Origin: JAXDTI01 sp034090045 | GTDB lineage: Bacteria > Actinomycetota > Actinomycetes > Actinomycetales > Actinomycetaceae | Direction of reading: 5' to 3' | Length of the DNA: 64,000 nt | NCBI GenBank assembly: GCA_034090045.1 | Contig: JAXDTI010000001.1 | Span: 62,001-126,000, forward strand | Part shown: positions 18,729 to 27,159 of the stretch, one piece after another | Position numbering within the stretch: position 1 is the first letter of the stretch | Layout of the letters: each line of letters begins with the position of its first letter | Position numbers and translations under genes: made by a program | The notes under the pieces: generated by a model | What the model saw: only the letters and a program-made list of their open reading frames with translations | The model's database searches: none | Told to the model about the DNA's origin: nothing

Positions 18729-19809
18729 CTATCGTCTCCGCTGTTCCTTTACCTGCTGCTCCTGCAATTGCGTTGTGAACATGTTCAACTCATCTTTGAC
18801 AAATCCGGTATAGGGCATCATGCCATCCATCGACGGGTTCGTGCGATCCACTTTCAGCCACTCCGGATGGTTCGCGACATAGGAATTCCAATCGATTAAT
18901 CCAACATTCGCGTACTGATTCGCGATTGTTTTCAACCAGGCGTCACTCCCCGCCACGAAATCAGACGTTGGATACAGTGTAAGCAGCATTATTATCCCGT
19001 CAGGGTCGAGCATTTGGATCACTTGATGGACGATCGCCGGATCGGTGACACCGGCGTTAGTACCCAGGTTGATGAACACCGCGCGGATCCGAGCATAGAA
19101 ACACCAACACGATACCGGAGCCAAGGCCGAAAAGATGCGTGTCAGTACCGTAATAAAACCTGGTCAAGTTCGGGATAGCACCCGCTTCGGTGGCGGCGGT
19201 GATACGCGCGTAACCAACAGCCATCGCCGCAGCAGACCCCAACGCGAACAGCGCCGGGAACGAAACACGCGCCCAAACACTGCGGTTCAGGCGCACCAAC
19301 AGCAGAAACAAAAGCGGCCAGAACAGGTAAAACTGCTCCACAATCGCCAGCGACCAGAAATATTTGAAAAACAGCGGAACGGTCGTATCGAAACACGACA
19401 AACCGTGCGCGATTTCCAACCAGTTCATCGAAAAAGACGCAGCGCCCAGCACTTGCCGACGAATCCCAACCAGCAAATATGTATTGACCAGTCATGCGGC
19501 AAGTCGTTACGACCGATCTTTCGGCGCTCCCGAAACAACAGCGTGGTAATCAAAAACCCCGAAATAACGAACAACAAATCGACACCGAGGAAGCCGCCGC
19601 ACACCACCAACTGGAACACATGATAAAACACCAGCGCGCAGACCGTCCAGACCGCTAATATAGCCGCCGTGGTCAGCATAACCGACCGGGTCGGTGCCGC
19701 TGGATTCTGGCAACCCTGGGAGACCGCGACGACGACGTGCCTGCCGCGTAATCTGAGCCGCTTCCTGCCGCATCTCGGCACTCACGCGCGGAATCCGACT
19801 ATCATACAC
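18729..19809 (-). pseudogene. Decayed acyltransferase-3 (OatA-like) O-acetyltransferase
   Basis: Fragments in different minus-strand frames add up to a broken membrane O-acetyltransferase. About 19660-19809 has the family start YISGLDGLRA. 19425-19781 continues with FYHVFQLVVCGGFLGVDLLF and VISGFLITTLLFRER. 19057-19476 has KYFWSLAIVEQFYLFWPLLF. 18729-19124 resembles the C-terminal extracellular SGNH-like domain (VFINLGTNAGVTDP, GFVKDELNMF). At least three frame changes occur, and the total of about 1.1 kb is well short of the roughly 1.8 kb of intact OatA-type genes, so sequence is also missing. It is the second decayed O-acyltransferase in the surface region. Confidence 0.82.
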
Positions 19810-20147
19810 TGACTGACCTCCGTGCTCACCAACAAGTTGGTCGCCCTACTAACACTGAGCCGTAAGCGCCCGATCCAGCAGAATTAGGGCGCTCAAAAAC
19901 CCTGCTACGCGCCATATAAAACTCCTGTTCACCACCAAGCAGGCTCGGTGCAACCTCGGAATTACCACTCGAATATAGACCGCGCCGAACGCTACCTGAA
20001 CCCTGCGCAGCCCTCCGCATATCAAACCCAACTAAAACTAAACACCCCACCGACTCCTTGATGCCGAACGCTGGATGCCGTTCACTCGCGCGCGTAGCTG
20101 CAGGTAGCGTAACCTAGATATAGAAAAAATTAGAGGGGAGAGCGAAC
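19810..20147. other. 338-bp stretch without a supported gene
   Basis: Short minus-strand frames (19826-20050, 19849-20031) show no known domain and may be debris of the adjoining acyltransferase pseudogene. AGCGCCC (19865-19871) and GGGCGCT (19887-19893) form a perfect 7-bp inverted repeat with a 15-nt loop followed by CAAAAA on the plus side. The right end must contain the promoter of the holin-like gene; AGAGGGGAG before 20148 is its ribosome-binding site. Confidence 0.4.
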
Positions 20148-20723
20148 ATGGCGGAAGATTTCGCGGGAAAACTGCACGACATAGCTGACCGGGCGCGAGA
20201 AAAAATCGCAGGCGCGGTAAACGACAACGACGGAGCGGCAGAAGACAGCGCGGCAAAGAACGAGCGTGAACCGAGTGCATTCGCGCTGCGCCGAGCCAAC
20301 ATCGGTGAACTCGTATCCACCATATCCATGCAGGTTCACGACCTGATCTACGGAGAAATCGACCTGGCGAAAGCACGCGCAAAAAGCATGGTTAAAAAAG
20401 TCGGAACCGGCGGGGTGCTGTTCGCAGTCGCCGCTCTGCTGGCTCTGTATATGCTCGGGGTGCTGCTCCACGCCGCGGTGCTGGGGCTCGCGCACGCGGT
20501 ACCGGACTGGGCGGCGGCACTGATCGTAGCCGGGATGCTGCTCGTCGTGATCCTGATACTGGCACTCATCGGGGTGGCACTGCTCAAGCGCGGGACCCGG
20601 GAAAAACCCGACCCGGTGGGCGGGTTGAAACGCAGCGTCGATGCCGCCAAATCCGGTGCGCGAGCCGGCAAAGAGGCGATTGCCACGCGACCCGCCTCAG
20701 CGACCGATAGCAGTGCGACCTGA
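20148..20723 (+). CDS. Phage-holin-3_6 superfamily (DUF1469) membrane protein
   Basis: A 191-residue protein with a charged, Asp/Ala-rich N-terminus (1-50), an amphipathic segment containing VHDLIYGEIDLAKARAK, two transmembrane helices (about 87-105 and 123-150) and a basic tail. This is the standard arrangement of DUF1469 proteins, common in actinobacterial chromosomes and often paired with DUF3618. Despite the family name there is no phage context here. AGAGGGGAG precedes the ATG. The next gene follows after 44 nt and is probably co-transcribed. The cellular role is unknown. Confidence 0.82.
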   Translation: MAEDFAGKLHDIADRAREKIAGAVNDNDGAAEDSAAKNEREPSAFALRRANIGELVSTISMQVHDLIYGEIDLAKARAKSMVKKVGTGGVLFAVAALLALYMLGVLLHAAVLGLAHAVPDWAAALIVAGMLLVVILILALIGVALLKRGTREKPDPVGGLKRSVDAAKSGARAGKEAIATRPASATDSSAT

Positions 20724-20767
20724 GCACCCGGCACTGAAACCTATACAGCCGAAAAAGGAGAGACGAG

Positions 20768-21064
20768 ATGAGCGAAGAAAAAAACAGGGCGAAAACCGAG
20801 CGGGAAATCGCTGCCGAACTGGAGATGACACGCGGACGTTTGGCTGATTCAGTGAATCAACTGGTAGGGTCACTGGATCCGAAAGAAAACCTGAAACTCG
20901 CCGGAGAAGACGCACGAGCACGAGTATCCGGATTCGCAACCGATGCGTCAGTGCAGGTAGAGCGAGCTTTGAAAGGTGATAAGGACGCGCTGAAACGGGT
21001 CGTACCAATCGCCGCCGGAGCCGCACTCGTCGCTGGATTACTGGCACGGCGCATATTTAAGTAA
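20768..21064 (+). CDS. DUF3618 protein
   Basis: A 98-residue protein. The family-defining N-terminus is REIAAELEMTRGRLADSVNQL, slightly longer than shown, followed by LDPKENLK; the C-terminus has one hydrophobic helix (about 77-94) ending in RRIFK. DUF3618 proteins usually accompany DUF1469/holin-like proteins, as here. AAAGGAG lies upstream. The pair is thought to act at the envelope, but no biochemical role can be assigned. Confidence 0.85.
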   Translation: MSEEKNRAKTEREIAAELEMTRGRLADSVNQLVGSLDPKENLKLAGEDARARVSGFATDASVQVERALKGDKDALKRVVPIAAGAALVAGLLARRIFK

Positions 21065-21135
21065 AATAGCCTTAAAGATATACACCAGCTGTGGTAAGGG
21101 AAGCGGGCACAGAAGCCCAGAAATGAGAGGACGCC

Positions 21136-21330
21136 ATGGGGCGCGGGCGGCAGAAAGCGAAGCAGACGAAGGTGGCTCGGAAACTGAAATATTACAGCCC
21201 AGACACCGACTATGACGCGCTCGCCCGCGAACTGCAGGCCGGCGCGCGCGAGTACGAACACGACGACACAGACGACGACTTCGACCCGGACGCGTGGCGT
21301 CACGAGGACATCCCCTCCGCTGAGGACTGA
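21136..21330 (+). CDS. DUF3073 protein
   Basis: A 64-residue, highly charged actinobacterial protein. MGRGRQKAKQTKVARKLKY is the almost invariant start of the family, followed by YSPDTDYDALARELQ and a strongly acidic C-terminal half. GAGAGGACGCC precedes the ATG. Across actinobacteria DUF3073 often sits next to purM, as it does here on the opposite strand. The basic head suggests nucleic acid or ribosome contact, which is inference only. Confidence 0.88.
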   Translation: MGRGRQKAKQTKVARKLKYYSPDTDYDALARELQAGAREYEHDDTDDDFDPDAWRHEDIPSAED

Positions 21331-21411
21331 TTCACCGATTCACTAAAGTCGGTCGATCAGGGTTGGGGTCACGGATGAACCCCAGCCGGAGAAGGATACG
21401 AAAGCTCCCTC

Positions 21412-21629
21412 ACCCTGTCAGGGTCACGGATCCCCCAGGTCGGACTAAACCGTTTTCAAAGCCGCGCAGCTATGAAACCAAAAAGCCCCACCAAATCCAA
21501 CCGATACCCCTCCGAGCACACCAAGTCACCAGGAGGATCCCCCTACCGGAGCCACGGATGAACCCATACCCTGTCAAGGTCACGGATCCCCCAGGTCGGA
21601 CTAAACCGTTTTCAAAGCCGCGCAGCTAT
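21412..21629. repeat. 62-bp direct repeat at the purM 3' end
   Basis: Copies at 21412-21473 and 21568-21629 differ by one base (21421 G, 21577 A). The second copy ends on the first base of the purM stop codon (TGA on the minus strand, 21631-21629). Upstream of each copy a shorter shared piece, CACGGATGAACCC, also recurs (about 21370 and 21553), so a longer imperfect unit was duplicated. Copy 1 contains the palindrome ACCCTGTCAGGGT (21412-21424). The stretch 21331-21628 holds no other recognisable feature. Confidence 0.85.
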
Positions 21630-22729
21630 CAGGCAGAACGGTACTCGCCGGTGAGTAGCGCGGCGCCGCCATCGACACCCTTGGTACCGGATATGCGGCG
21701 CCCCTCAGGCAGCTCCGCCGCATCATCGGCACGCACACCCCCAAGGACAAAAATGTCACAACCAGCGGCTTTAGCAACCCGACGGATAGCATCCGTTGAG
21801 GAAGCGGGGGCGGCGACGACCATCCCCACCCCCATATTGAGTGTCTGCTCCAGGTCGTCGCCGGGTACCTGGCCGGCAGCGCCCAGGAGCGTGAATACCG
21901 GGGGAACCGGCCAGGCACCCCGGTCGGCCACGCCGACCGTCCCCGCTGGCAGAACCCGCGCCAAATTGGCTCCGAGCCCTCCCCCAGTGATGTGCGAAAA
22001 AGCGTGAACCTCGGTTTCCTTTGCCATCTGCAAGCACATCCGAGAATAAAGTCTTGTCGGCTCCAAGAGTTCCTCACCGAGTGTCCTGCCGAATTCTGGA
22101 ACCGGTCGTTCCAAGTCCCAACCTTGATCCGCAATAATCGCCCTGACCAGTGAATACCCGTTGGAGTGCAGACCGGATGCCGCGAGACCTATCAGCACAT
22201 CTCCGACCTTTACTCGTTGTGCTCCCAGCATCTCGTCGGCCTCCACCACGCCGGTGGCGGCACCCGCGATGTCGTAATCATCGGCTCCCATTACTCCGGG
22301 ATGTTCTGCTGTTTCACCTCCGACCAGTGGACACTCCACCGCTGCGCAAGCCTGGGCGATGCCGCGCACAATATCGGCGATACGTGCCGGTTTGACGTGT
22401 CCGCAGGCGATATAGTCGGTCATGAGCAGCGGTCGCGCCCCAACCACTGCAATATCGTCCACAACCATCCCGACCAGGTCCTGCCCGATTGTGTCGTGAA
22501 TATCGAGAGCCTGCGCGATAGCGATTTTGGTTCCGACCCCGTCGGTGCTGGTGGCGAGCAGTGGGTGGCGGTATTTAAGCAGCACAGAAGCGTCCACCAT
22601 CCCAGCGAAAGCACCGGCACCTGCTACGACGGTGTTGCCGTGGCTGGCGGCGACGGACTGTTTCATCAATTCGACTGCTGCGTCGCCCGCTTCAATATCG
22701 ACTCCCGCTCCGGCGTAAGTGACTGCCAT
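21629..22729 (-). CDS. purM: Phosphoribosylformylglycinamidine cyclo-ligase (AIR synthetase)
   Basis: The fifth step of de novo purine synthesis: ATP-dependent closure of FGAM to AIR. The 366 residues start at the ATG at 22729, set by GAAGGAGCGGAA, and at the family start VTYAGAGVDIEAGD. Other landmarks are ATSTDGVGTKIAIAQ, VGGETAEHPGVM, IGLAASGLHSNGYSLVR and HITGGGLGANLARVLP. It lies downstream of purF on the same strand, separated by 271 bp that contain repeat element 1. The C-terminal residues abut a 62-bp direct repeat. Confidence 0.95.
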   Translation of the reverse strand: MAVTYAGAGVDIEAGDAAVELMKQSVAASHGNTVVAGAGAFAGMVDASVLLKYRHPLLATSTDGVGTKIAIAQALDIHDTIGQDLVGMVVDDIAVVGARPLLMTDYIACGHVKPARIADIVRGIAQACAAVECPLVGGETAEHPGVMGADDYDIAGAATGVVEADEMLGAQRVKVGDVLIGLAASGLHSNGYSLVRAIIADQGWDLERPVPEFGRTLGEELLEPTRLYSRMCLQMAKETEVHAFSHITGGGLGANLARVLPAGTVGVADRGAWPVPPVFTLLGAAGQVPGDDLEQTLNMGVGMVVAAPASSTDAIRRVAKAAGCDIFVLGGVRADDAAELPEGRRISGTKGVDGGAALLTGEYRSA

Positions 22730-22810
22730 TTCCGCTCCTTCGTTCGCTGCCCGCGCCTCGCGCCCTGCCCACAGTCTATCGGTTCCCCGTCCAAGCATGC
22801 CGGTGCTGTA

Positions 22811-22970
22811 CACGAGTGAACATAGGGTGAGCACCAACGAACGTAAGTCTCACCTAACAACTAAATTGGAACTGTGTCTACCTGCATAAATTCGTTCATC
22901 TGGGTCAGCAACCCCGACGATATTGCCCTACCTATGTTCACTCGTGCACAGGGTATGTTCACTCGTGCAC
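22811..22970 (+). repeat. Inverted-repeat-bounded intergenic element, copy 1 (purF-purM gap)
   Basis: The left end CACGAGTGAACATAGG (22811-22826) is the exact reverse complement of CCTATGTTCACTCGTG (22931-22946). A further right-hand copy, TATGTTCACTCGTGCAC, follows at 22954-22970. The centre carries ACCTGCATAAA (22880-22890). The whole unit aligns without gaps, or nearly so, to copy 2 at 26577-26736 in reverse orientation, with 53 versus 54 nt from left site to core and 40 versus 39 nt from core to right site. The function is unknown: a MITE/REP-like element, a regulatory array or a structured RNA are all possible. Confidence 0.8.
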
Positions 22971-23000
22971 GGCAGGGCATACTTGAGTGCACCAGGGGGG

Positions 23001-24668
23001 TCACTCTCCGGAAACGCCGGCCATCAATACCGCACCCGGCGTGCCCGGCACCGGCGTGCCCGCCGGGATCGGGATCGGATAGCGCCCAGTGAAACACGCT
23101 GTACACAGCGCAGATTCCGCCTGACCGGTCGCGGCAACCATATCCTCCTCGGACAGGTACCCCAGCGAATCGGCACCAATCGCGGCACACACCTGCTCGA
23201 CCGACATATTCGCCGCCGCCAGTTCCGCACGCGTCGGAAAATCAATCCCGAAGAAACACGGCCAAGTAACCGGCGGCGAAGAAATCCGCACATGAACCTC
23301 GGTCGCTCCAGCTTCTCGCAGCATCCGCACCACCTGCTGCTGCGTGTTGCCGCGCACAATCGAGTCGTCAATCACGACTAGTCGCCGCCCCGAAATCACC
23401 TCACGAATCGGGTTCAACTTCAGACGTATCCCCTGTTTACGCATGGTTTGGGAGGGTTGAATAAAGGTCCTGCCAACATAGGAGTTCTTTACCAGACCGA
23501 CCCCGAAGGGGATCCCGGAAGCCCGCGCATAGCCGACCGCCGCCGGCGTGCCTGAGTCCGGCGTTGCAATCACCAAATCGGCATCCACCGGGTACGCTCG
23601 CGCCAAGGCCTCCCCCATCGCCTGCCGCGCCTGCAACACCGACCGTCCCGCGATGCGAGTATCAGGTCGGGACACATACACGTACTCGAAGACGCACCCG
23701 TGAGGTGTCGGATCAGCAAATCTATAGGATTTAACGCCGTCCGAGCCGATAGCCACCAGTTCTCCAGGGTCTATTTCACGCACAAATTGGGCACCCACCA
23801 GGTCCAGGGATGCGGTCTCGGAGGCCACGCACCAGCCATTGTAGAGCCGCCCCAACACCAGGGGCCGCAAACCGTGCGGGTCACGCGCCGCATACAGGTG
23901 TTGCTCATCCATAAAAGCCAGCGAGAAAGCACCGGTGAGCTGTGGTAATAGTCGCTTAGCGGGGTCGATCAGCGGTGGGGCAAAGAGTTCGTCGGTATTC
24001 TCGACACCGTGTCCGGTGACGACAGTGGAGTCGCTGGTCGCGATGGTTTCAGGTTCGGTAGTGGCAGGCACCGCGGGCTGGAACCTGTTCTGCAGGTACT
24101 CTGTATGTCCGAGCAGTTCGGTGAGCAGCGAAGTGTCGGTGTCCTGCCGCTCGGTGGGCAGCGTCTCCTCGTCAATGGTTCCGGCGGCATCCAGGCGTCG
24201 CCCGCGTTTCAAGGTGTCAATGACTACCTGCGCATCAGGCGTGTCATCGTTTGCCATAGCCCTGTCGTATAGTTCAGCTTCAGCAATCCACTGGTTGAGT
24301 TGCGTAGTGTTGGTGAGGTTGCCGTTATGCGCCAGCGCCAGTGCACCATCGGCTGTTCCAGCGAGCGCTGGCTGAGCGTTGCGCCACACGTCAGCCCCGG
24401 TCGTCGCATAGCGCACATGGCCGACAGCAACATCCCCACGCATAGAGGAAAACACCTGGTCATTGAAGACTTGGGAGACGAGACCCATGTCCTTATAGAC
24501 CATGATGTTGGTTCCATCTGCGGTGGCGATACCGGCGGATTGCTGACCGCGATGCTGCAGGGCATAGATACCGAAATAGGTCATGCGGGCGACATCTTCT
24601 CCGGGCGCCCACACCCCGAAAACGCCGCATTCCTCACCAATACTGTTATTTCCGCTGCCGCAATTCAC
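23001..24668 (-). CDS. purF: Amidophosphoribosyltransferase
   Basis: The first committed step of purine synthesis: glutamine plus PRPP to phosphoribosylamine. The N-terminal Ntn glutaminase begins IGEECGVFGVWAPGEDVAR; the Cys should become the catalytic N-terminus after propeptide removal. LQHRGQQSAG and GHVRYATTG follow. The C-terminal PRPP site is VVIDDSIVRGNT and the iron-sulfur type cysteines include YPCFFGIDFPTR-like CFFGIDFPTR and CTACFTGRYP. The GTG at 24668 (555 residues) is preceded by GGGAG; another GTG at 24698 in the same frame lacks a ribosome-binding site. A loosely conserved Asp/Glu/Thr-rich insert lies at about 150-215. Confidence 0.94.
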   Translation of the reverse strand: MNCGSGNNSIGEECGVFGVWAPGEDVARMTYFGIYALQHRGQQSAGIATADGTNIMVYKDMGLVSQVFNDQVFSSMRGDVAVGHVRYATTGADVWRNAQPALAGTADGALALAHNGNLTNTTQLNQWIAEAELYDRAMANDDTPDAQVVIDTLKRGRRLDAAGTIDEETLPTERQDTDTSLLTELLGHTEYLQNRFQPAVPATTEPETIATSDSTVVTGHGVENTDELFAPPLIDPAKRLLPQLTGAFSLAFMDEQHLYAARDPHGLRPLVLGRLYNGWCVASETASLDLVGAQFVREIDPGELVAIGSDGVKSYRFADPTPHGCVFEYVYVSRPDTRIAGRSVLQARQAMGEALARAYPVDADLVIATPDSGTPAAVGYARASGIPFGVGLVKNSYVGRTFIQPSQTMRKQGIRLKLNPIREVISGRRLVVIDDSIVRGNTQQQVVRMLREAGATEVHVRISSPPVTWPCFFGIDFPTRAELAAANMSVEQVCAAIGADSLGYLSEEDMVAATGQAESALCTACFTGRYPIPIPAGTPVPGTPGAVLMAGVSGE

Positions 24669-24748
24669 GCTGCCATTCTCCCACAGTTTCCACACCACCC
24701 GCAGCCCGGGTCAACACCTGCGAGTAACGAGACGGCACAGGCAACAGC

Positions 24749-25603
24749 CTAATGAGATTGGAAATCGCTGATTCGCGCACGACCCTTATCATCCCTGATA
24801 ATGCGAAAACTGTTCTCTACGGATTCCAGTGGAGGCAGGTACTGAATGCTGCAGGATCCAGCACGGCAATCCCCTATAGCCCCACTCCCGTCACCGGGAA
24901 ATACAACGGTAATATACCCTTCAAATCCCAGCATGAACCCCATCGCATCCGGATGCTTCGGGTCTCTCGGGTTGAACACGTAAACGAACTCCCCGACAGC
25001 GCCACCAGCCCTGCCCGGAATAATTGCATCTAGGTAGCCATCTGCATCAATATCCCTATATATTGTGTTCTCTGAATCAAATTCCGCCATTGGCATACCC
25101 GGAACTAGCGCTTGTGCGCCCATTCCTTGATAGAGCACCACCGTTTTGGCGTCCCGCATCTCATACCAGCATGAATCAGCCACATCCGGCATCGTCTCAA
25201 GATTGAGTGTCGTTGGATGTAAATTCGTGAAGTTGGCACATTCGGCGCTACCTTTACCTTCAACTGCGATAGTGCTGAAAGGTATGAGCGAATTAGCCAG
25301 ATCCACGCTTTTTATTGCATCATGCTCGGGTGTTTCTTCAACCGTTGCCACCTCACTGCTGAGCGCAGACCCATTATCCTCCGACGAGCTTCGCTCACCG
25401 ATCGAGCCGGCATTCTGCTCGACCCTCCCGTTATTCAGCATTACTGACAACAGCACAGCTATCACTGCAAAACAGACGATAATCGCGACTAGCAGCACGA
25501 TTATCAGCTTTTTCTGTTTCCTGGACGAGCCGGAGACCGCAACAGCGTCTCCGGCAGAATACGGCTCCATTGGCGGCGGTGTCAGCTGCGGGTTTGATGT
25601 CAT
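24749..25603 (-). CDS. Membrane-anchored extracellular protein of unknown function
   Basis: A 284-residue protein. AAGGAGATCCG fixes the start at 25603. A short cytoplasmic Pro-rich segment is followed by basic SRKQKK and one transmembrane helix (about 33-55); the remaining 230 residues are extracytoplasmic, starting with a Ser/Glu-rich linker. The folded part has four cysteines that could pair (in ECANFT, ADSCWY and GDCRAGSC). DGYLDAIIPGRAGG resembles a single FG-GAP/integrin-type calcium loop. I do not recognise the family. It is divergent from the DUF559 gene. Confidence 0.7.
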   Translation of the reverse strand: MTSNPQLTPPPMEPYSAGDAVAVSGSSRKQKKLIIVLLVAIIVCFAVIAVLLSVMLNNGRVEQNAGSIGERSSSEDNGSALSSEVATVEETPEHDAIKSVDLANSLIPFSTIAVEGKGSAECANFTNLHPTTLNLETMPDVADSCWYEMRDAKTVVLYQGMGAQALVPGMPMAEFDSENTIYRDIDADGYLDAIIPGRAGGAVGEFVYVFNPRDPKHPDAMGFMLGFEGYITVVFPGDGSGAIGDCRAGSCSIQYLPPLESVENSFRIIRDDKGRARISDFQSH

Positions 25604-25745
25604 CGGATCTCCTTTTGCTTGTAGAAACAAATGTATCACTCAGGTTGGTATAACTGATGTCTTCACCCCTTGCTTACAAACATACAATCAGAAAGTTATC
25701 AACAGGCAATTAAAAAGCTACAAAGGATTACATAAAATACTATTT

Positions 25746-26609
25746 ATGGAATTAATAGACTATATGGCAGATAATAATGGGGTTACCAGCTATTCGGAGG
25801 CCATAAAGAACACCTCCCGCCGGCGCGTCGGTAAAGCACTTGCAGCCGGGCTCGTGAAACGTATGGGGAGGTCGGTGCTATACCTGCCAACTGTCGACCG
25901 AAAGCGTCTCGCGGTTTTCGCACATCACGGCTGCCTCACCTGCGTGACTTTACTCAGAGCCTGCGGTGTCCAGGTATGGAAACACTCGGAGCCGACAATC
26001 CATATAGGTGTAGACGGCAACAACTCACGATGCAAAATGCCGGATGTGAAAATGCACCGCGAACCCTATACCGTAAACCGATACGGCCTGGCCACTGCAC
26101 TTCAGGCAACAATTCGAGGAATTCAATGCGTTGAATCGCACTTGGAAAGAGTCGTGATTCTCGATTCGGTACTGCAGAAGCGTTTAGTGGCATTTGAGGA
26201 TTTGCAGCGCGAAATAAAACGCATAGGCGATACTCGACTAACCGCTGGTCTGCGAGATGCGGATGGAAAAGCCCGATCGGGCATGGAGACCCTGGCGCGA
26301 TTGGAGCTACAAAAGCTCGGATTGGATGTAAGACCGGGAGAGGTAATACCGGGTGTCGGAGAGGTGGACTTGCTGGTAGGTGAGAAATTGATTATTGAAC
26401 TGGACGGGTATGAGTGGCATAGCGACAAAACGGCGTTTGCGAAAGATAGGGCGAGATCACGAGCAGCAACCATGTTGGGTATGGACACGCTGAGATTCAC
26501 GTTTGCGGATGTGACCGAACCGGGGTTTCTGGCGAGCGAAGTACAGCGCTACTTTGCGACTCGGGATCGGGGTAACGTGCACGAGCGAACATACCTTGTG
26601 CACGAGTGA
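25746..26609 (+). CDS. AbiEi-N/DUF559 (Vsr-superfamily nuclease-like) protein
   Basis: A 287-residue protein common in actinobacteria. The N-terminal about 60 residues form a winged-helix domain like AbiEi antitoxins (GVTSYSEAIKNTSRRRVGKA). The C-terminal domain is DUF559, related to very-short-patch endonucleases: LDVRPGEVIPGVGEVDLLVG, LIIELDGYEWHSDK and a final RFTFADV. The acidic and Glu residues (VDLL, IELDG) match the PD-(D/E)XK pattern. I chose the ATG at 25746 because the upstream open frame is antisense to the neighbouring gene; no strong ribosome-binding site is visible. The last codons (GNVHERTYLVHE) are encoded by the end of repeat element 2. No AbiEii toxin gene is adjacent. Confidence 0.72.
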   Translation: MELIDYMADNNGVTSYSEAIKNTSRRRVGKALAAGLVKRMGRSVLYLPTVDRKRLAVFAHHGCLTCVTLLRACGVQVWKHSEPTIHIGVDGNNSRCKMPDVKMHREPYTVNRYGLATALQATIRGIQCVESHLERVVILDSVLQKRLVAFEDLQREIKRIGDTRLTAGLRDADGKARSGMETLARLELQKLGLDVRPGEVIPGVGEVDLLVGEKLIIELDGYEWHSDKTAFAKDRARSRAATMLGMDTLRFTFADVTEPGFLASEVQRYFATRDRGNVHERTYLVHE

Positions 26610-26736
26610 ACATAGGTAGGCGGTTTTCGCCCGGAAACGAGCACCAGTAAAACTGTTTATGCAGGTAAACGAACTTCTTGCTCAGGTGTTAGCCTGCCCT
26701 TATGTTCGCTCGTGCTCGCCCTATGTTCGCTCGTGC
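26577..26736 (-). repeat. Inverted-repeat-bounded intergenic element, copy 2 (overlaps the DUF559 gene end)
   Basis: The left end has GTGCACGAGCGAACATA (26577-26593) and GTGCACGAGTGAACATAGG (26598-26616). The right end has TATGTTCGCTCGTGC (26701-26715) and CTATGTTCGCTCGTGC (26721-26736). The core TTTATGCAGGT is at 26656-26666. Read on the minus strand it is homologous to copy 1 along its full length. Sites at the two ends point toward each other, so transcripts could fold into a long hairpin. The left end also encodes the last 11 codons and the stop of the DUF559 gene. Confidence 0.8.
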
Positions 26737-26755
26737 TGTTGAGGGGGCGACAGCA

Positions 26756-27016
26756 TCAGTGGGACTTGCAGTGAAGATCCTCGAGAATCGCCATCACATC
26801 GGCGAGCGCTGCCTCCGAATCGGAACGCACCGTCATCTGCCGATCCGTCTGCAGGGTCATCAGGTTGATAATCGAGTCGGCGCTAACCTCCAGCCCCTCA
26901 CCTGAACGAAGATAAACCGGCACGTCATAGCGTTTCACAGTCTCTACTATTTCGGCGGCGGGCCGAAAATGCATGACCTCACCCCAGTCATGAAAAGCTA
27001 TACTCGCCTCGGCCAT
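26756..27016 (-). CDS. HPr-like phosphocarrier domain protein
   Basis: An 86-residue protein, the normal length of HPr. AGGAGG places the start at 27016 (an overlapping ATG at 27019 is too close). MHFRPAA matches the HPr active-site motif, His16 being the phosphorylated histidine. SADSIINLMTLQ matches the regulatory-Ser region of the family, and the ending DVMAILEDL fits the last helix. No enzyme I, HPr kinase or EII gene is in the window. It could be the general PTS HPr or an Npr-type regulatory paralogue. Confidence 0.75.
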   Translation of the reverse strand: MAEASIAFHDWGEVMHFRPAAEIVETVKRYDVPVYLRSGEGLEVSADSIINLMTLQTDRQMTVRSDSEAALADVMAILEDLHCKSH

Positions 27017-27130
27017 CATCCCTCCTGCACGCGATACCAAAACCAGGTTATTTCAAGGGTATAGGTCGCGCCGCCTCACCGGCGCGCTCAAAAGTGTGAT
27101 ACTCGCCGCACCCAAGCGATAAATAGAACC

Positions 27131-27159
27131 TTGATTTGTGATACAGGCCACTATAGAAT
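27131..27159 (+). promoter_or_regulatory. Putative sigma-70-type promoter of the SQR gene
   Basis: TTGATT (27131-27136) and TAGAAT (27154-27159) are separated by 17 nt, and the start codon is at 27232. Just downstream lies CACGAGTGAGAATATGCAG, which resembles the end site and core of the repeat elements, and TATACCCCCC at about 27184. Confidence 0.45.

Noticed and set aside
18634..18735. Possible fluoride riboswitch upstream of the crcB pair
   Set aside because: I could not find the conserved crcB-motif blocks on the minus strand.
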